Positions 7,259 to 15,120 of a DNA stretch of 19,813 bases are shown here, one piece after another. Each line of letters starts with the position of its first letter. Positions within the stretch are counted from its first letter, which is position 1. The stretch is from NCBI GenBank assembly GCA_018400545.1, contig JAGYLT010000013.1:1-19813 (forward strand). Reading direction: 5' to 3'. The stretch is from Bacteroidales bacterium (lineage in GTDB: Bacteria; Bacteroidota; Bacteroidia; Bacteroidales; 4484-276). A program made the position numbers and the translations under genes. The notes under the pieces are model-generated. The model worked only from the letters and a program-made list of their open reading frames with translations, did no database searches and was not told the DNA's origin.

Positions 7259-8308
7259 CTACAACTCACCCATGGTGGAAATGGTTTGAAAATCCTGCAT
7301 ATCCACAATCATATCCCAGGCAAATCTTACAAACATCTTCCCGACTTTATACTCACCGAAAGGCTCAACCTTTTGGCCGAGCGCCAGTTTAACGAGCGCT
7401 TCGGGAATATTATGTCCCACGCCCACCGAAAAATAAATCCATGCGGGCATCCGGGGATTTATTTCAAGCAGAAAGAATTTTCCCTCTTTGTCTTTCATCA
7501 GCTCCAGCTCAAAACCACCCTTCCATTTGGTTTGACTGATAAAATGGTGGGTAAGGGCGATCATCTTCTGATCTGAAACTGAAATTCCGCCCCAGGCTTT
7601 TCCCTTATCGGTGATGTACTGCTTACGCATTGGAATGGCCGAAATGGTATTGCCAAGGCCATCGCCCAGGCCGGTAATATTGTATTCCATGCCATGTACA
7701 AACTCCTGTATGATAACCGGATAACCCCATTTGGCACTTATCTTATTGTAATATGTTTTCAACTGTTCGTTGGAGTACGCCACATAAGCATCGTAATATT
7801 TACCTTTTACCAGCACCGGAAAATCAAATTCTTTCTGAATATCCGGAATTTCGCTCACATCATACATCGATTTGCTTTGCGGTACATTGATGTTGTATTT
7901 TTCACCAAACTGGTTCAGGTTCATTTTGTGGCGTTCCTCAAACTGTTCCATGGTGGGAAGGCACATATGAATCCCTTTTGCCATTAATTCGTTTTCGAGT
8001 TTGATGAACGGATATAATTCTGCATCAAAATTCGGGATGAGCACATCCAGGTTTTCCTTTTCATGAATGTAATTTACGCGCTCGTGAATCTCATCGATAC
8101 CTGAGGAAGGATAGGGAAACTGGTAGGTTTTATCCACCAGATCGTGCATGTAGATGCCGGGTTCCAGCGATTCGTAGGCCAGGCCAATAATCCGGACATC
8201 AAAGCTTTCTGCTTCCCTGAGCGCCCTGATCACAGCTACGCCCGGACCCGGACTATCGATGGCATTGAGCCCTGAAACTGCTATGTTCAGTTTTCGTTTA
8301 TTACTCAT
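7259..8308 (-). CDS. ATP-grasp ligase (CarB-like fold)
   Basis: A 349-residue ATP-grasp enzyme; the family joins a carboxylate to an amine or similar nucleophile through an acyl-phosphate. Residues 7-100 form a Rossmann-like pre-domain (IAVSGLNAIDSPGPG at 9-23, NFDAELYP at 93-100). The ATP-binding half includes FPVLVKGK (K168/K170), QEFVHGMEY (201-209) and the metal-binding LEINPRMPAW at 281-290, where Glu and Asn hold Mg2+. I prefer the ATG at 8308 to the TTG two codons upstream; the ATG overlaps the last eight bases of the PqqD-like gene (ATGAGTAA), so translation is probably coupled. The ligase class is clear, but the substrate cannot be read. Pairing with a PqqD-like protein and a PLP decarboxylase suggests action on a carrier-bound or peptidyl substrate. 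Confidence 0.88.
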   Translation of the reverse strand: MSNKRKLNIAVSGLNAIDSPGPGVAVIRALREAESFDVRIIGLAYESLEPGIYMHDLVDKTYQFPYPSSGIDEIHERVNYIHEKENLDVLIPNFDAELYPFIKLENELMAKGIHMCLPTMEQFEERHKMNLNQFGEKYNINVPQSKSMYDVSEIPDIQKEFDFPVLVKGKYYDAYVAYSNEQLKTYYNKISAKWGYPVIIQEFVHGMEYNITGLGDGLGNTISAIPMRKQYITDKGKAWGGISVSDQKMIALTHHFISQTKWKGGFELELMKDKEGKFFLLEINPRMPAWIYFSVGVGHNIPEALVKLALGQKVEPFGEYKVGKMFVRFAWDMIVDMQDFQTISTMGEL

Positions 8309-8544
8309 TGTCAACCAGTGAAAAGTTTCTGAGCAACCCTAAAAAATCCTCGGTGTCTTTCTCAAGGGTATTTCGGTCAACATCAAATGATTGTTGCAGC
8401 TCTCCGGTAATTTCATGCACACCCTTGCCCTGTTGCATTTGCTTGATAATGGCTGCGCCAATTGGGTTTACGGTATAAGATTCGCCCGTATCCGGATTAA
8501 AATAACCGGTATCACTAACGGCGATATTACTTTTTAATTTTCAT
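8301..8544 (-). CDS. PqqD-like small peptide-binding protein with a frame break at codon ~3-5
   Basis: From 8531 the minus strand encodes 76 residues of a PqqD-family protein: SNIAVSDTGYFNPDTGESY, then VNPIGAAIIKQMQQGK and DVDRNTLEKDTEDFLGLL. This is the usual winged-helix PqqD pattern (strand hairpin, N.IG..I, G.....EI, a DVD helix). PqqD and its relatives bind leader peptides and present them to modifying enzymes. The frame has TGA at 8543-8541 and no start codon; the neighbouring ATG at 8544 reads only five codons before TAA. Removing one A from the A-rich start gives MKLKSNIAV and a normal 80-residue protein. Either one base is extra here, or the ribosome shifts +1 at AAG-TAA. It overlaps the ATP-grasp start and begins three bases after the T9SS gene ends. 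Confidence 0.75.
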
Positions 8545-8547
8545 TTT

Positions 8548-9334
8548 TCAGTTAAGTTTATTGAACAACAATTTTTTGGCCTCAGACTCAATTTTCGGTT
8601 TGTAAATGATAAAAATAAATTCCCCGGTAGTTGGGTTGTGTTAATCATAAAGATCTCTAAACCGTTTATCAACCTGATAATTTTGAATGATTTTGCCATT
8701 TGCACGGTCAGCACGATTTCACCTTTGTGCTGGCTTCTGGGAGTTCATAAGGAATGAGCGTATAATCCCGTGCAGGGTTTGGAAAAGCCTGATTTTCGAA
8801 TGCCTTAAAAATATTCGTCTTCACCATTGGAAACCAGTTGACCGGGCAGATCATAAACCAAAGTGGTTATGGTGTAGGGCGAAATGCTGTAATCATAAAC
8901 ATACAGCGTCATTTTGCTCTCTGTCATCAATTGTATTAACATGTTCATACTGGCAACCATCTACTGAGAGAAGTGAGGTGCCATCTTCCTTAACAAATTT
9001 GGCTGTATAGGTATAATACTGGATTCGTGACATCAAAGGAATAATAAATGTAGCACAGCGCGAGGCACAATGCCGGTAAACAAGTTCTCCGGAAACATAG
9101 CGAATGTCATACAGATAAGATCAGCAGGAACATCCACCTGATGGTTTTCCATACCGAATGGTTGGTGTTGTAAATTCTGCATTGTTCCGCCAGTACGTCC
9201 ATCACATAAAATTTATACCCTGAATTTGACAGATTCGTGAAGGCCCCGGAGTGGCTGTATTCAGCCTCAAACGATATTTGAGCGTAAGTGAGTGTTGACA
9301 GCAGCATGAGCACAGCGATAAACATTTTCTTCAT
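8548..9334 (-). pseudogene. Secreted protein with T9SS type A sorting domain, many frameshifts
   Basis: The frame opens at ATG 9334 with a signal peptide (MKKMFIAVLMLL to TYAQ) and reads to about 9140 (NTNHSVWKTI), then breaks. The rest of a roughly 260-residue protein can be followed through about eleven frame changes: VDVPAD; YLYDIRYVS; CYIYYSFDVTN; QYYTYTAKFVKEDG and SVDGCQY; LYVYDYSISPYTITTLVYDL; ENQAFPNPARDYTLIPYELP; KGEIVLTVQ; GKIIQNYQVDKRFRDLY; INTTQLPG; IYFYHLQTEN; ESEAKKLLFNKLN, stopping at 8550-8548. The last about 80 residues are a Por secretion tail (FPNP, IPY.LP, a GKII...YQVD stretch, a Y.Y.L strand and KK at the end), which directs outer-membrane export by type IX secretion. 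Several breaks sit at homopolymers (for example ACAAAGG, where ACAAAAGG restores frame). The function of the mature part is unknown. Confidence 0.75.
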
Positions 9335-9451
9335 ATTAATAAGGTTTTGATGTTAAATAAATCCCCAATAATACGTTTAACCGTAAAATTAAAGTGTATA
9401 AGATTTTCGATAAAATGTATAAAATTTTAAACCATCCGGACCGGGAATTAT

Positions 9452-9842
9452 TCACCACCTCTTCAGCCATAATGTAATAGCCTACACAACAACCCTGGCA
9501 GCAGGATCGAGTCTTTCAGAGAAGGAAACCTGCACAAATCCATCTTCATTATAGCCTGTTGACACACCCACTCTTCGAAGGAAAGGGTATTGCTGTTTTC
9601 ACTATCGGTTGTGTAATAAACAAAAGTATTAGATGTACCTGAATTCATGATAGCCGATTCAGGAAGTGCGTTGAATTCTTTTTCACCGGTGTGAATTTTT
9701 GCCGCCACAAACATACCCGGATCAAAACCGTTGATTTTTGTTGTAGAAACGATGCCAGCACTTTTACCACGCCACCGTTTTGAATAACTGCTCCACCGGT
9801 GGTTAATATCTTTGCTTCATAGGTGAAAACCACCTGCATTGG
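9452..9842 (-). pseudogene. Frameshifted C-terminal part of the CzcB-like adaptor
   Basis: Continuation of the adaptor gene at 9843-10616. Homologous blocks lie in changing frames: YEAKILTTGGAVIQNGG and VKVLAS (frame of 9839); FDPGMFVAAKIHTGEKEF to ALPESAIMNSG (frame of 9714); VSTGYNEDGFVQVSFSERL up to VVV (from about 9565); GYYIMAEE (from 9482). These are the beta-barrel and membrane-proximal domains of RND adaptors (PGMxV, LPESAI, G...VxV). With the two shifts inside the 5' frame (near 10027 and 9972) there are about six in all. The exact end is uncertain; the TGA at 9454-9452 is one candidate. Confidence 0.75.
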
Positions 9843-10616
9843 CTAACCAAAATGAAACGCGCTGCCCGTTTTGATGTTCAGGGATATCCTTCTCAAAAAC
9901 ATCAAGCTCAAGCAGCAATTCATTACGGCATGATACTTCAAACATCTTATCATCTTCGGTGATATTCTCACCCAGGTGATCATGATATCAGCATGATGCC
10001 GGTAATAGGCGATTTTACCGGAATTTCGGTAAAGATTTCCCTGAATTACCTGCTCCGGATCAAGCCCGATTTGGCTGATCATCAGTTCCAGGGCTTTTGC
10101 TTCCGCTTTGGTAGTTTGAAATTCCGTTTTAGCCTGAATGCGTTTTTTTTCGGAACTCACCTGCTGATCAAAAAGCCGCTGCTGGCGCTTGTATTCATCT
10201 TCGAGTAAATTAAGGTTTATGTGTGCAGACAAATACTCGTTTTGAATTTTGATGTATTCCGGATCGGTGAGGTAGGCCAGCACCTGCCCCTTTTTAACCG
10301 TCTGCCCCAAAGTAACTTCGATGGAGTGAACAATACCCCCGAAAACCGGGCTGATTTTGGCCTGAGCCCCGCTTGGCAGACTCAGTTTTCCGGGAGCATC
10401 CACATGGCCCGACAAAACTTTAAGCTCAGGTTGGCCAAATTTGAAACCCGCAAGTTCAACCTGATCTTGTGTCAGCGTAACTTTTCTATCTGCTGGCATG
10501 TCTGTTTCTTCCTGTTCAACCGGCGGTTCAGCATTTTGATTGCAGGATGATATGGCCAGACCGGCAGATATTAAAATCAATAAAAACAGGTGTTGTGATA
10601 TATTTTTCATTTTCAT
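9843..10616 (-). CDS. CzcB/CusB-like RND efflux periplasmic adaptor, N-terminal open frame
   Basis: A 257-residue open frame whose first about 195 residues are a membrane-fusion protein: lipoprotein signal with C25 (LAISSC), the lipoyl half-motif KISPVFGGIVHSIEVTLG, a VKKGQVLAYL turn, then a coiled-coil hairpin (residues about 118-185, YIKIQNEYLSAHINLNLLED onwards). After GNLYR (near 10027) the frame is lost: the correct continuation EIPVKSPITGIMLIS is in another frame, and ITEDDKMFEVSCRNELLLEL and VFEKDIPEHQNGQRVSF are in a third. The last about 60 residues of this frame are therefore nonsense. It follows the pump gene by 24 bases. Intact adaptors are 350-420 residues. If the breaks are real the efflux system lacks its adaptor; if they are assembly errors it is normal. 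Confidence 0.8.
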   Translation of the reverse strand: MKMKNISQHLFLLILISAGLAISSCNQNAEPPVEQEETDMPADRKVTLTQDQVELAGFKFGQPELKVLSGHVDAPGKLSLPSGAQAKISPVFGGIVHSIEVTLGQTVKKGQVLAYLTDPEYIKIQNEYLSAHINLNLLEDEYKRQQRLFDQQVSSEKKRIQAKTEFQTTKAEAKALELMISQIGLDPEQVIQGNLYRNSGKIAYYRHHADIMITWVRISPKMIRCLKYHAVMNCCLSLMFLRRISLNIKTGSAFHFG

Positions 10617-10640
10617 TGGTTTAAAATTTTGATTCGCAGT

Positions 10641-13600
10641 TTATTCTTTTGTTTTTTGCACAACAAGTTGCTCCAGGCTGATGATGGCCTGGTTGTAATC
10701 ATTAAGCAGGTCGTAATATCCCAGCTTCATATCGTAGGCATGTGATAGGCTCAACACAAATTCGAAATATGTGATTTCGCCCTCTTCGAGGCTGGTTTTG
10801 CTGTCCTGTATAATCTGTTCAATTTGTTCCAGGGTAATATTTTCATAAGTCGATAGCAGATTCTTCAGCCTGAGGATATCCTGCCGGTACTTTTCGGTGG
10901 AGAGGTTTAACTTATTCTTCTCAAAATCCATTTCAAAACCCGCCTGATCGCGTTCCAGTTTTGCTTTTTGCACCCGGGAAGATTGCGACCAGAACCACAC
11001 CGGGACCGTCAGCCCCACTGTCCAGCCTTCGAAGCCTTCAACATTATCGATGGTTTGATTGAAATAGCCGAAATTAAAACCGGGCAAATGTTTGTTCTGC
11101 TCCACCTTAACTGCTGCATCCATCAGATTTGTTTTGGTTTCCAGGTATTGCAGCCTCGGTGAAACGAAGTCAGAACTATCCATTTGAACCATTCTGAGCG
11201 GTAAATCAGGAAATTCATCCTGTGGAACAATAGCCCCGCTGATGCCCAGCATGCTTTTCAGTTCCTGTTCAAATCTCACGTATTCGATTTCAATTTCACT
11301 TAACGATTTTTGAATGTTAAGTGCCTGGGTTTCGGCCACCGATTTGGTTAGCCGATTGATCTCACCTGTTTCAAATTTCAGCTTTACAGCTTTAAGAAAC
11401 TGATCATAAATATTATCCTCTTCCATTTTCATGATCAGCTTTCTCCCGGCAATCATCCAGTTGAAATAAAGTGACTTTACCTGTCCGGAGATGGTTTTTT
11501 CGGTGAGGCTTTGCTCGGTTCTGCGTAAATCGACCAACCGCCGGCCATAACGACCCTGGGAGGTGTAAACAGTGGGAAAATCAAACGATTGGCTGATATC
11601 AATAAAACGATCGTTGAGGTCTGAGTTGATCTGTCCCCACTCATAATTAAATTCAGGTGCAGGCAGGTTGAAAGATGATTTTTTGAGGCTTTCGGCAATT
11701 TCAACATTCATCCGGGCATTGCGAACCTCGTCATTATTTTGCATGGCCATTTGGATGGCCTGATCCATGGTGAGGGTTTGGGGAGCTTCCTGCGCCAAAA
11801 TCATTGCCGGCAGTGCAATTAAAATTAGAATGAATGAAGCTTTTCCGGCCACTTTCTTAATGGGTTTCAGATTGATGCCATCGTTAAAAATCAGGTAAAG
11901 CACAGGCAAAACCACAAGGGTTAAAAATGTTGATGAGATGATCCCTCCGATAACAACGGTGGCCAGTGGACGCTGAACTTCCGCTCCTGCTGCGGTGGAA
12001 ATGGCCATGGGCAAAAATCCGAGTGCTGCAACAAAGGAGGTCATCAGCACCGGGCGTAACCGCTCGGAAGTACCAATGCGCACACGTTCATATATGTCGT
12101 TCATCCCATCTTTTTGCAACTGGTTGTAATAAGAAATCAAAACAATACCATCCAGAACCGCCACACCAAACAGCGCGATAAATCCCACACCGGCCGAAAT
12201 GCTGAACGGCATATCACGCAGATACAACGCCCAGATACCACCGACGGCAGCCAGCGGAATGGCCGTGAAAACCATAACGGATTGCTTAAGGGAATGGAAG
12301 GAGAAATACAATAAAATAAATATCAGAGCCAGGGCCACAGGGACAGCAATGCTTGAACTGCGCTGGGCTGCCCGCAGGTTTTCGAACGATCCGCCGTAGG
12401 TGACCGAATATCCCGGCGGCAATTGCAATGAAGCATCCAGTTTTTGGTTTACCTCTTCCACAAACGATTCCACATCGCGGTTACGCACATTAACTCCGAT
12501 TACAATCCTGCGCTTGGTATCGTCGCGTGAAATCTGCATGGGACCTTCTTTAAAGGAAATATCCGCAACCTGATTGAGCAGGATCAATTCCTGCCCCGGC
12601 TTATTAATTCTTAAGTTTTTCAGGCTGCTTAGGTTTTCGCGATATTCTTCAGCCATTCTTACCACGAGGTCGAAACGCTTTTCGCCTTCGAACACCACAC
12701 CTGCTGCTTCTCCGGCAAAAGCCGTGCGGATGATCTTATTCACATCGTTAATGTTGAGGCTAAAACGTGCCAGTTGGCTGTAATTGTAATCCACCACCAC
12801 CTGCGGCAATCCAACAATTTTTTCAACGAATACGTCACCGGCACCCGGTACTTTATTAATGATGGATTCTGCCTCAATACCTTTTTCGTAAAGCAGGTCC
12901 AGATCCTCACCATAAATTTTTACAGCCACATCCGACTTCACACCGGTCATCAATTCGTTGAAGCGCAACTGTATGGGCTGGGTAAACTCAAACTCAACAC
13001 CTGCCATGACATCCAGTTTTTCTTTCATCAGGCCCACCAAATCCTCCCGGTTATCTGCCGATGTCCATTCACTTTTGGGTTTCATGATGATCATGATATC
13101 GGCATCCTCTACAGCCATGGGATCGGTGGGAACTTCGGCCGTGCCTATTTTCGAAACAACCTCCTTCACTTCGGGGAAATTATCCAGCAGAATTTTTTCG
13201 GCCTTGGTGCTTGAAGCGATGCTTTCGGAGAGTGATGAACCCGGTGGCAAAGCCATTTGGGCGGCAATATCGCCCTCTTCAAGGGTTGGTAAAAACTCGC
13301 CGCCCATTCTCGAAAACTGAAAGAATGATATGGCAAGTAACAGCGCTACCAGTCCAATAAGTGATAATTTGTAGCGCATGGCCATTTCAAGTGTTGGTCG
13401 ATGAGCCTTCCTGAAAAAGTTCATTACGCGGTCGGCAAGTGTGGTTTTATCAGAAATATTCTTTTTAAGGAACAGTGATGACATCATCGGCACATAGGTG
13501 AACGAAAGTATGAGTGCTCCGATAAGGGCAAAACTTACGGTTTGCGCCATGGGCTTAAACATTTTCCCCTCGATTCCGGAAAAGGACAAAATCGGCAGAT

Positions 13601-14972
13601 ACACAATCAAAATGATGGATACGCCAAATACCGCAGCCCGGTTCACGCGCACCCCGGCTTTGTAAATGTTTTCATCCAGTTGTTTTTGGGTAATTTTCCC
13701 ACGAAAGTTTTTGTTTACCTGGTGGATGATGCCTTCAACAATAATTACTGTTCCGTCCACGATCATCCCGAAGTCGATGGCTCCCAGGCTCATCAGGTTG
13801 GCCGAGACTCCGAAAAGGTTCATCATCGAAAAAGCAAACAGCATGGAAAGCGGGATAACCGAAGCCACAATCAGGCCGGCCCTGAAATTACCAAGCAGCA
13901 GTACCAGAACAAAAATCACAATGAGGCCACCGAGGATCAGGTTTTCGCTAACCGTGTTTATGGTTTTCCTGATCAGTTCCGACCGGTCGAGGTAGGCATG
14001 CATCTCCAGTCCTTCTGGCAGGATTTTGCCTACTTCCTCCACCCTTTCTTTCACATTTTTGATAACCTGGTTCGAGTTGGCACCTTTAAGCATCAGGGTA
14101 ATGCCTCCCACTACCTCGCCTTTGCCGTCCTTGGTCATCGCCCCGAACCGCGGTGGCGCGCCCAGATTTACACTGGCTACATCCTTGATGGTGAGCGGGA
14201 TGTTTCCTGCCTTTTTAATGACGATGTTTTCAATATCTTCTTTAGTTTTCACAAGGCCTTCTGCGCGGATGTAATAAGCGTTTGGCCCTTTTTCGATATA
14301 ACTGCCCCCGGTATTTTGGTTGTTTTTTTCGAGGGCTTCAAAAACCTCAAAAATGGTAACGTCCATGCTTATGAGAGTGCGGGGCTCGATAGTGACTTCA
14401 TACTGTTTTACAAATCCGCCAAAACTGCTTATTTCTACAATTCCCGGAATTCCGGAGAGGTAGCGCTTTACAATCCAGTCTTGTACGGTCCTGATTTCCA
14501 TGGGTGAGAACATGTCTTCGTACCCCGGTTTTGGCTCCAGCACGTACTGGTAAATCTCGCCCAACCCTGTTGTTACCGGCATCATCTCGGGTTTCCCCAT
14601 CCCATCAGGAATCTCAGCTTCAGCAACTTTTATTTGTTCGCTCACAAGCTGCCGGGCCAGGTATGGATCCACGTCATCTTCAAAAACCACCGTAACAACA
14701 GACAAGCCATATCTCGAGATGGAGCGTATTTCAACCACATTCTGGATATTGGCCATTGCAATTTCAACCGGAAAGGTGGTAAACTGCTCCACTTCCTGCG
14801 GTGCCAACGACGGGGAAATGGTTATCACCTGCACCTGGTTGTTGGTAATATCCGGAACAGCATCAATGGGCAATACGGTAAAATTATAGCCACCCCAGGC
14901 AATCAGGCCAATGGTAAGTAAACCGATGATCAACCGGTTTTTAATTGAAAAATCAATAATTCGATTTAGCAT
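10641..14972 (-). CDS. CzcA/CusA-family heavy-metal RND efflux pump fused to TolC-like outer-membrane protein
   Basis: A 1443-residue fusion. Residues 1-1038 are a heavy-metal RND proton antiporter: TM1 at 12-33, two large periplasmic loops, and a TM4 proton-relay segment DFGMIVDGTVIIVE with D400, D406 and E413. The DFGxIVDG form is typical of divalent-cation (Zn/Co/Cd/Ni) pumps rather than Cu/Ag pumps, so the substrate is probably divalent; this is inferred. Residues 1039-1060 form a hydrophobic segment ending in ILAQ, like a signal peptide. Residues 1061-1443 are an outer-membrane efflux protein (TLTMDQAIQMAMQNN start, long heptad helices). This fusion is found in other Bacteroidota. The gene is intact and is followed 24 bases later by the adaptor. 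Start ATG at 14972. Confidence 0.93.
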   Translation of the reverse strand: MLNRIIDFSIKNRLIIGLLTIGLIAWGGYNFTVLPIDAVPDITNNQVQVITISPSLAPQEVEQFTTFPVEIAMANIQNVVEIRSISRYGLSVVTVVFEDDVDPYLARQLVSEQIKVAEAEIPDGMGKPEMMPVTTGLGEIYQYVLEPKPGYEDMFSPMEIRTVQDWIVKRYLSGIPGIVEISSFGGFVKQYEVTIEPRTLISMDVTIFEVFEALEKNNQNTGGSYIEKGPNAYYIRAEGLVKTKEDIENIVIKKAGNIPLTIKDVASVNLGAPPRFGAMTKDGKGEVVGGITLMLKGANSNQVIKNVKERVEEVGKILPEGLEMHAYLDRSELIRKTINTVSENLILGGLIVIFVLVLLLGNFRAGLIVASVIPLSMLFAFSMMNLFGVSANLMSLGAIDFGMIVDGTVIIVEGIIHQVNKNFRGKITQKQLDENIYKAGVRVNRAAVFGVSIILIVYLPILSFSGIEGKMFKPMAQTVSFALIGALILSFTYVPMMSSLFLKKNISDKTTLADRVMNFFRKAHRPTLEMAMRYKLSLIGLVALLLAISFFQFSRMGGEFLPTLEEGDIAAQMALPPGSSLSESIASSTKAEKILLDNFPEVKEVVSKIGTAEVPTDPMAVEDADIMIIMKPKSEWTSADNREDLVGLMKEKLDVMAGVEFEFTQPIQLRFNELMTGVKSDVAVKIYGEDLDLLYEKGIEAESIINKVPGAGDVFVEKIVGLPQVVVDYNYSQLARFSLNINDVNKIIRTAFAGEAAGVVFEGEKRFDLVVRMAEEYRENLSSLKNLRINKPGQELILLNQVADISFKEGPMQISRDDTKRRIVIGVNVRNRDVESFVEEVNQKLDASLQLPPGYSVTYGGSFENLRAAQRSSSIAVPVALALIFILLYFSFHSLKQSVMVFTAIPLAAVGGIWALYLRDMPFSISAGVGFIALFGVAVLDGIVLISYYNQLQKDGMNDIYERVRIGTSERLRPVLMTSFVAALGFLPMAISTAAGAEVQRPLATVVIGGIISSTFLTLVVLPVLYLIFNDGINLKPIKKVAGKASFILILIALPAMILAQEAPQTLTMDQAIQMAMQNNDEVRNARMNVEIAESLKKSSFNLPAPEFNYEWGQINSDLNDRFIDISQSFDFPTVYTSQGRYGRRLVDLRRTEQSLTEKTISGQVKSLYFNWMIAGRKLIMKMEEDNIYDQFLKAVKLKFETGEINRLTKSVAETQALNIQKSLSEIEIEYVRFEQELKSMLGISGAIVPQDEFPDLPLRMVQMDSSDFVSPRLQYLETKTNLMDAAVKVEQNKHLPGFNFGYFNQTIDNVEGFEGWTVGLTVPVWFWSQSSRVQKAKLERDQAGFEMDFEKNKLNLSTEKYRQDILRLKNLLSTYENITLEQIEQIIQDSKTSLEEGEITYFEFVLSLSHAYDMKLGYYDLLNDYNQAIISLEQLVVQKTKE

Positions 14973-14987
14973 TTCATTTTGCTTTTA

Positions 14988-15003
14988 ATTGCAAATATGC
15001 AAT
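14988..15003. promoter_or_regulatory. Hyphenated palindrome upstream of the metal efflux pump
   Basis: ATTGCA-AATA-TGCAAT, two perfect six-base arms around four bases, placed 15 bases before the pump ATG (14972). Position and symmetry suit an operator or leader element for a metal-responsive repressor. No regulator gene lies nearby, so the protein is unknown. Confidence 0.35.
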
Positions 15004-15071
15004 GTTTTGAGATGTATTTAGCATTTATTGAATGGTTTAAGACACTTTAATATTTTCCTCGTACGACGAAA

Positions 15072-15099
15072 AAAGGGTGACCCACAAAAGTCACCCTTT
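15072..15099 (-). terminator. Intrinsic terminator of the DUF2202 gene
   Basis: A perfect ten-pair stem, AAAGGGTGAC (15072-15081) with GTCACCCTTT (15090-15099), around an eight-base loop. On the minus strand it is followed by further T (a run of six in total), beginning 21 bases after the stop of the gene that ends at 15121. It separates that gene from the metal efflux operon on the same strand. Confidence 0.85.
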
Positions 15100-15120
15100 A
15101 ATGTTTTAAACCTGACAATG

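Noticed and set aside
8530..8540. Classical -1 slippery site at the PqqD-like start
   Set aside because: The A-rich run lacks a proper X-XXY-YYZ heptamer in the ATG frame, and a -1 shift leads to the wrong frame; only +1 or an indel restores the protein.
8687..9010. 107-codon plus-strand open frame
   Set aside because: Antisense to the frameshifted T9SS-tail gene, whose protein blocks are clearly on the minus strand.
9395..9407. TGTATAAGATTTT also found at 16010-16022
   Set aside because: A 13-base AT-rich match in two intergenic regions; could be shared promoter context but is too short and AT-rich to claim.
13542..14507. 321-codon plus-strand open frame
   Set aside because: It is antisense to the RND pump gene, whose protein is unmistakable; the plus-strand product has no recognisable domain and is a shadow.
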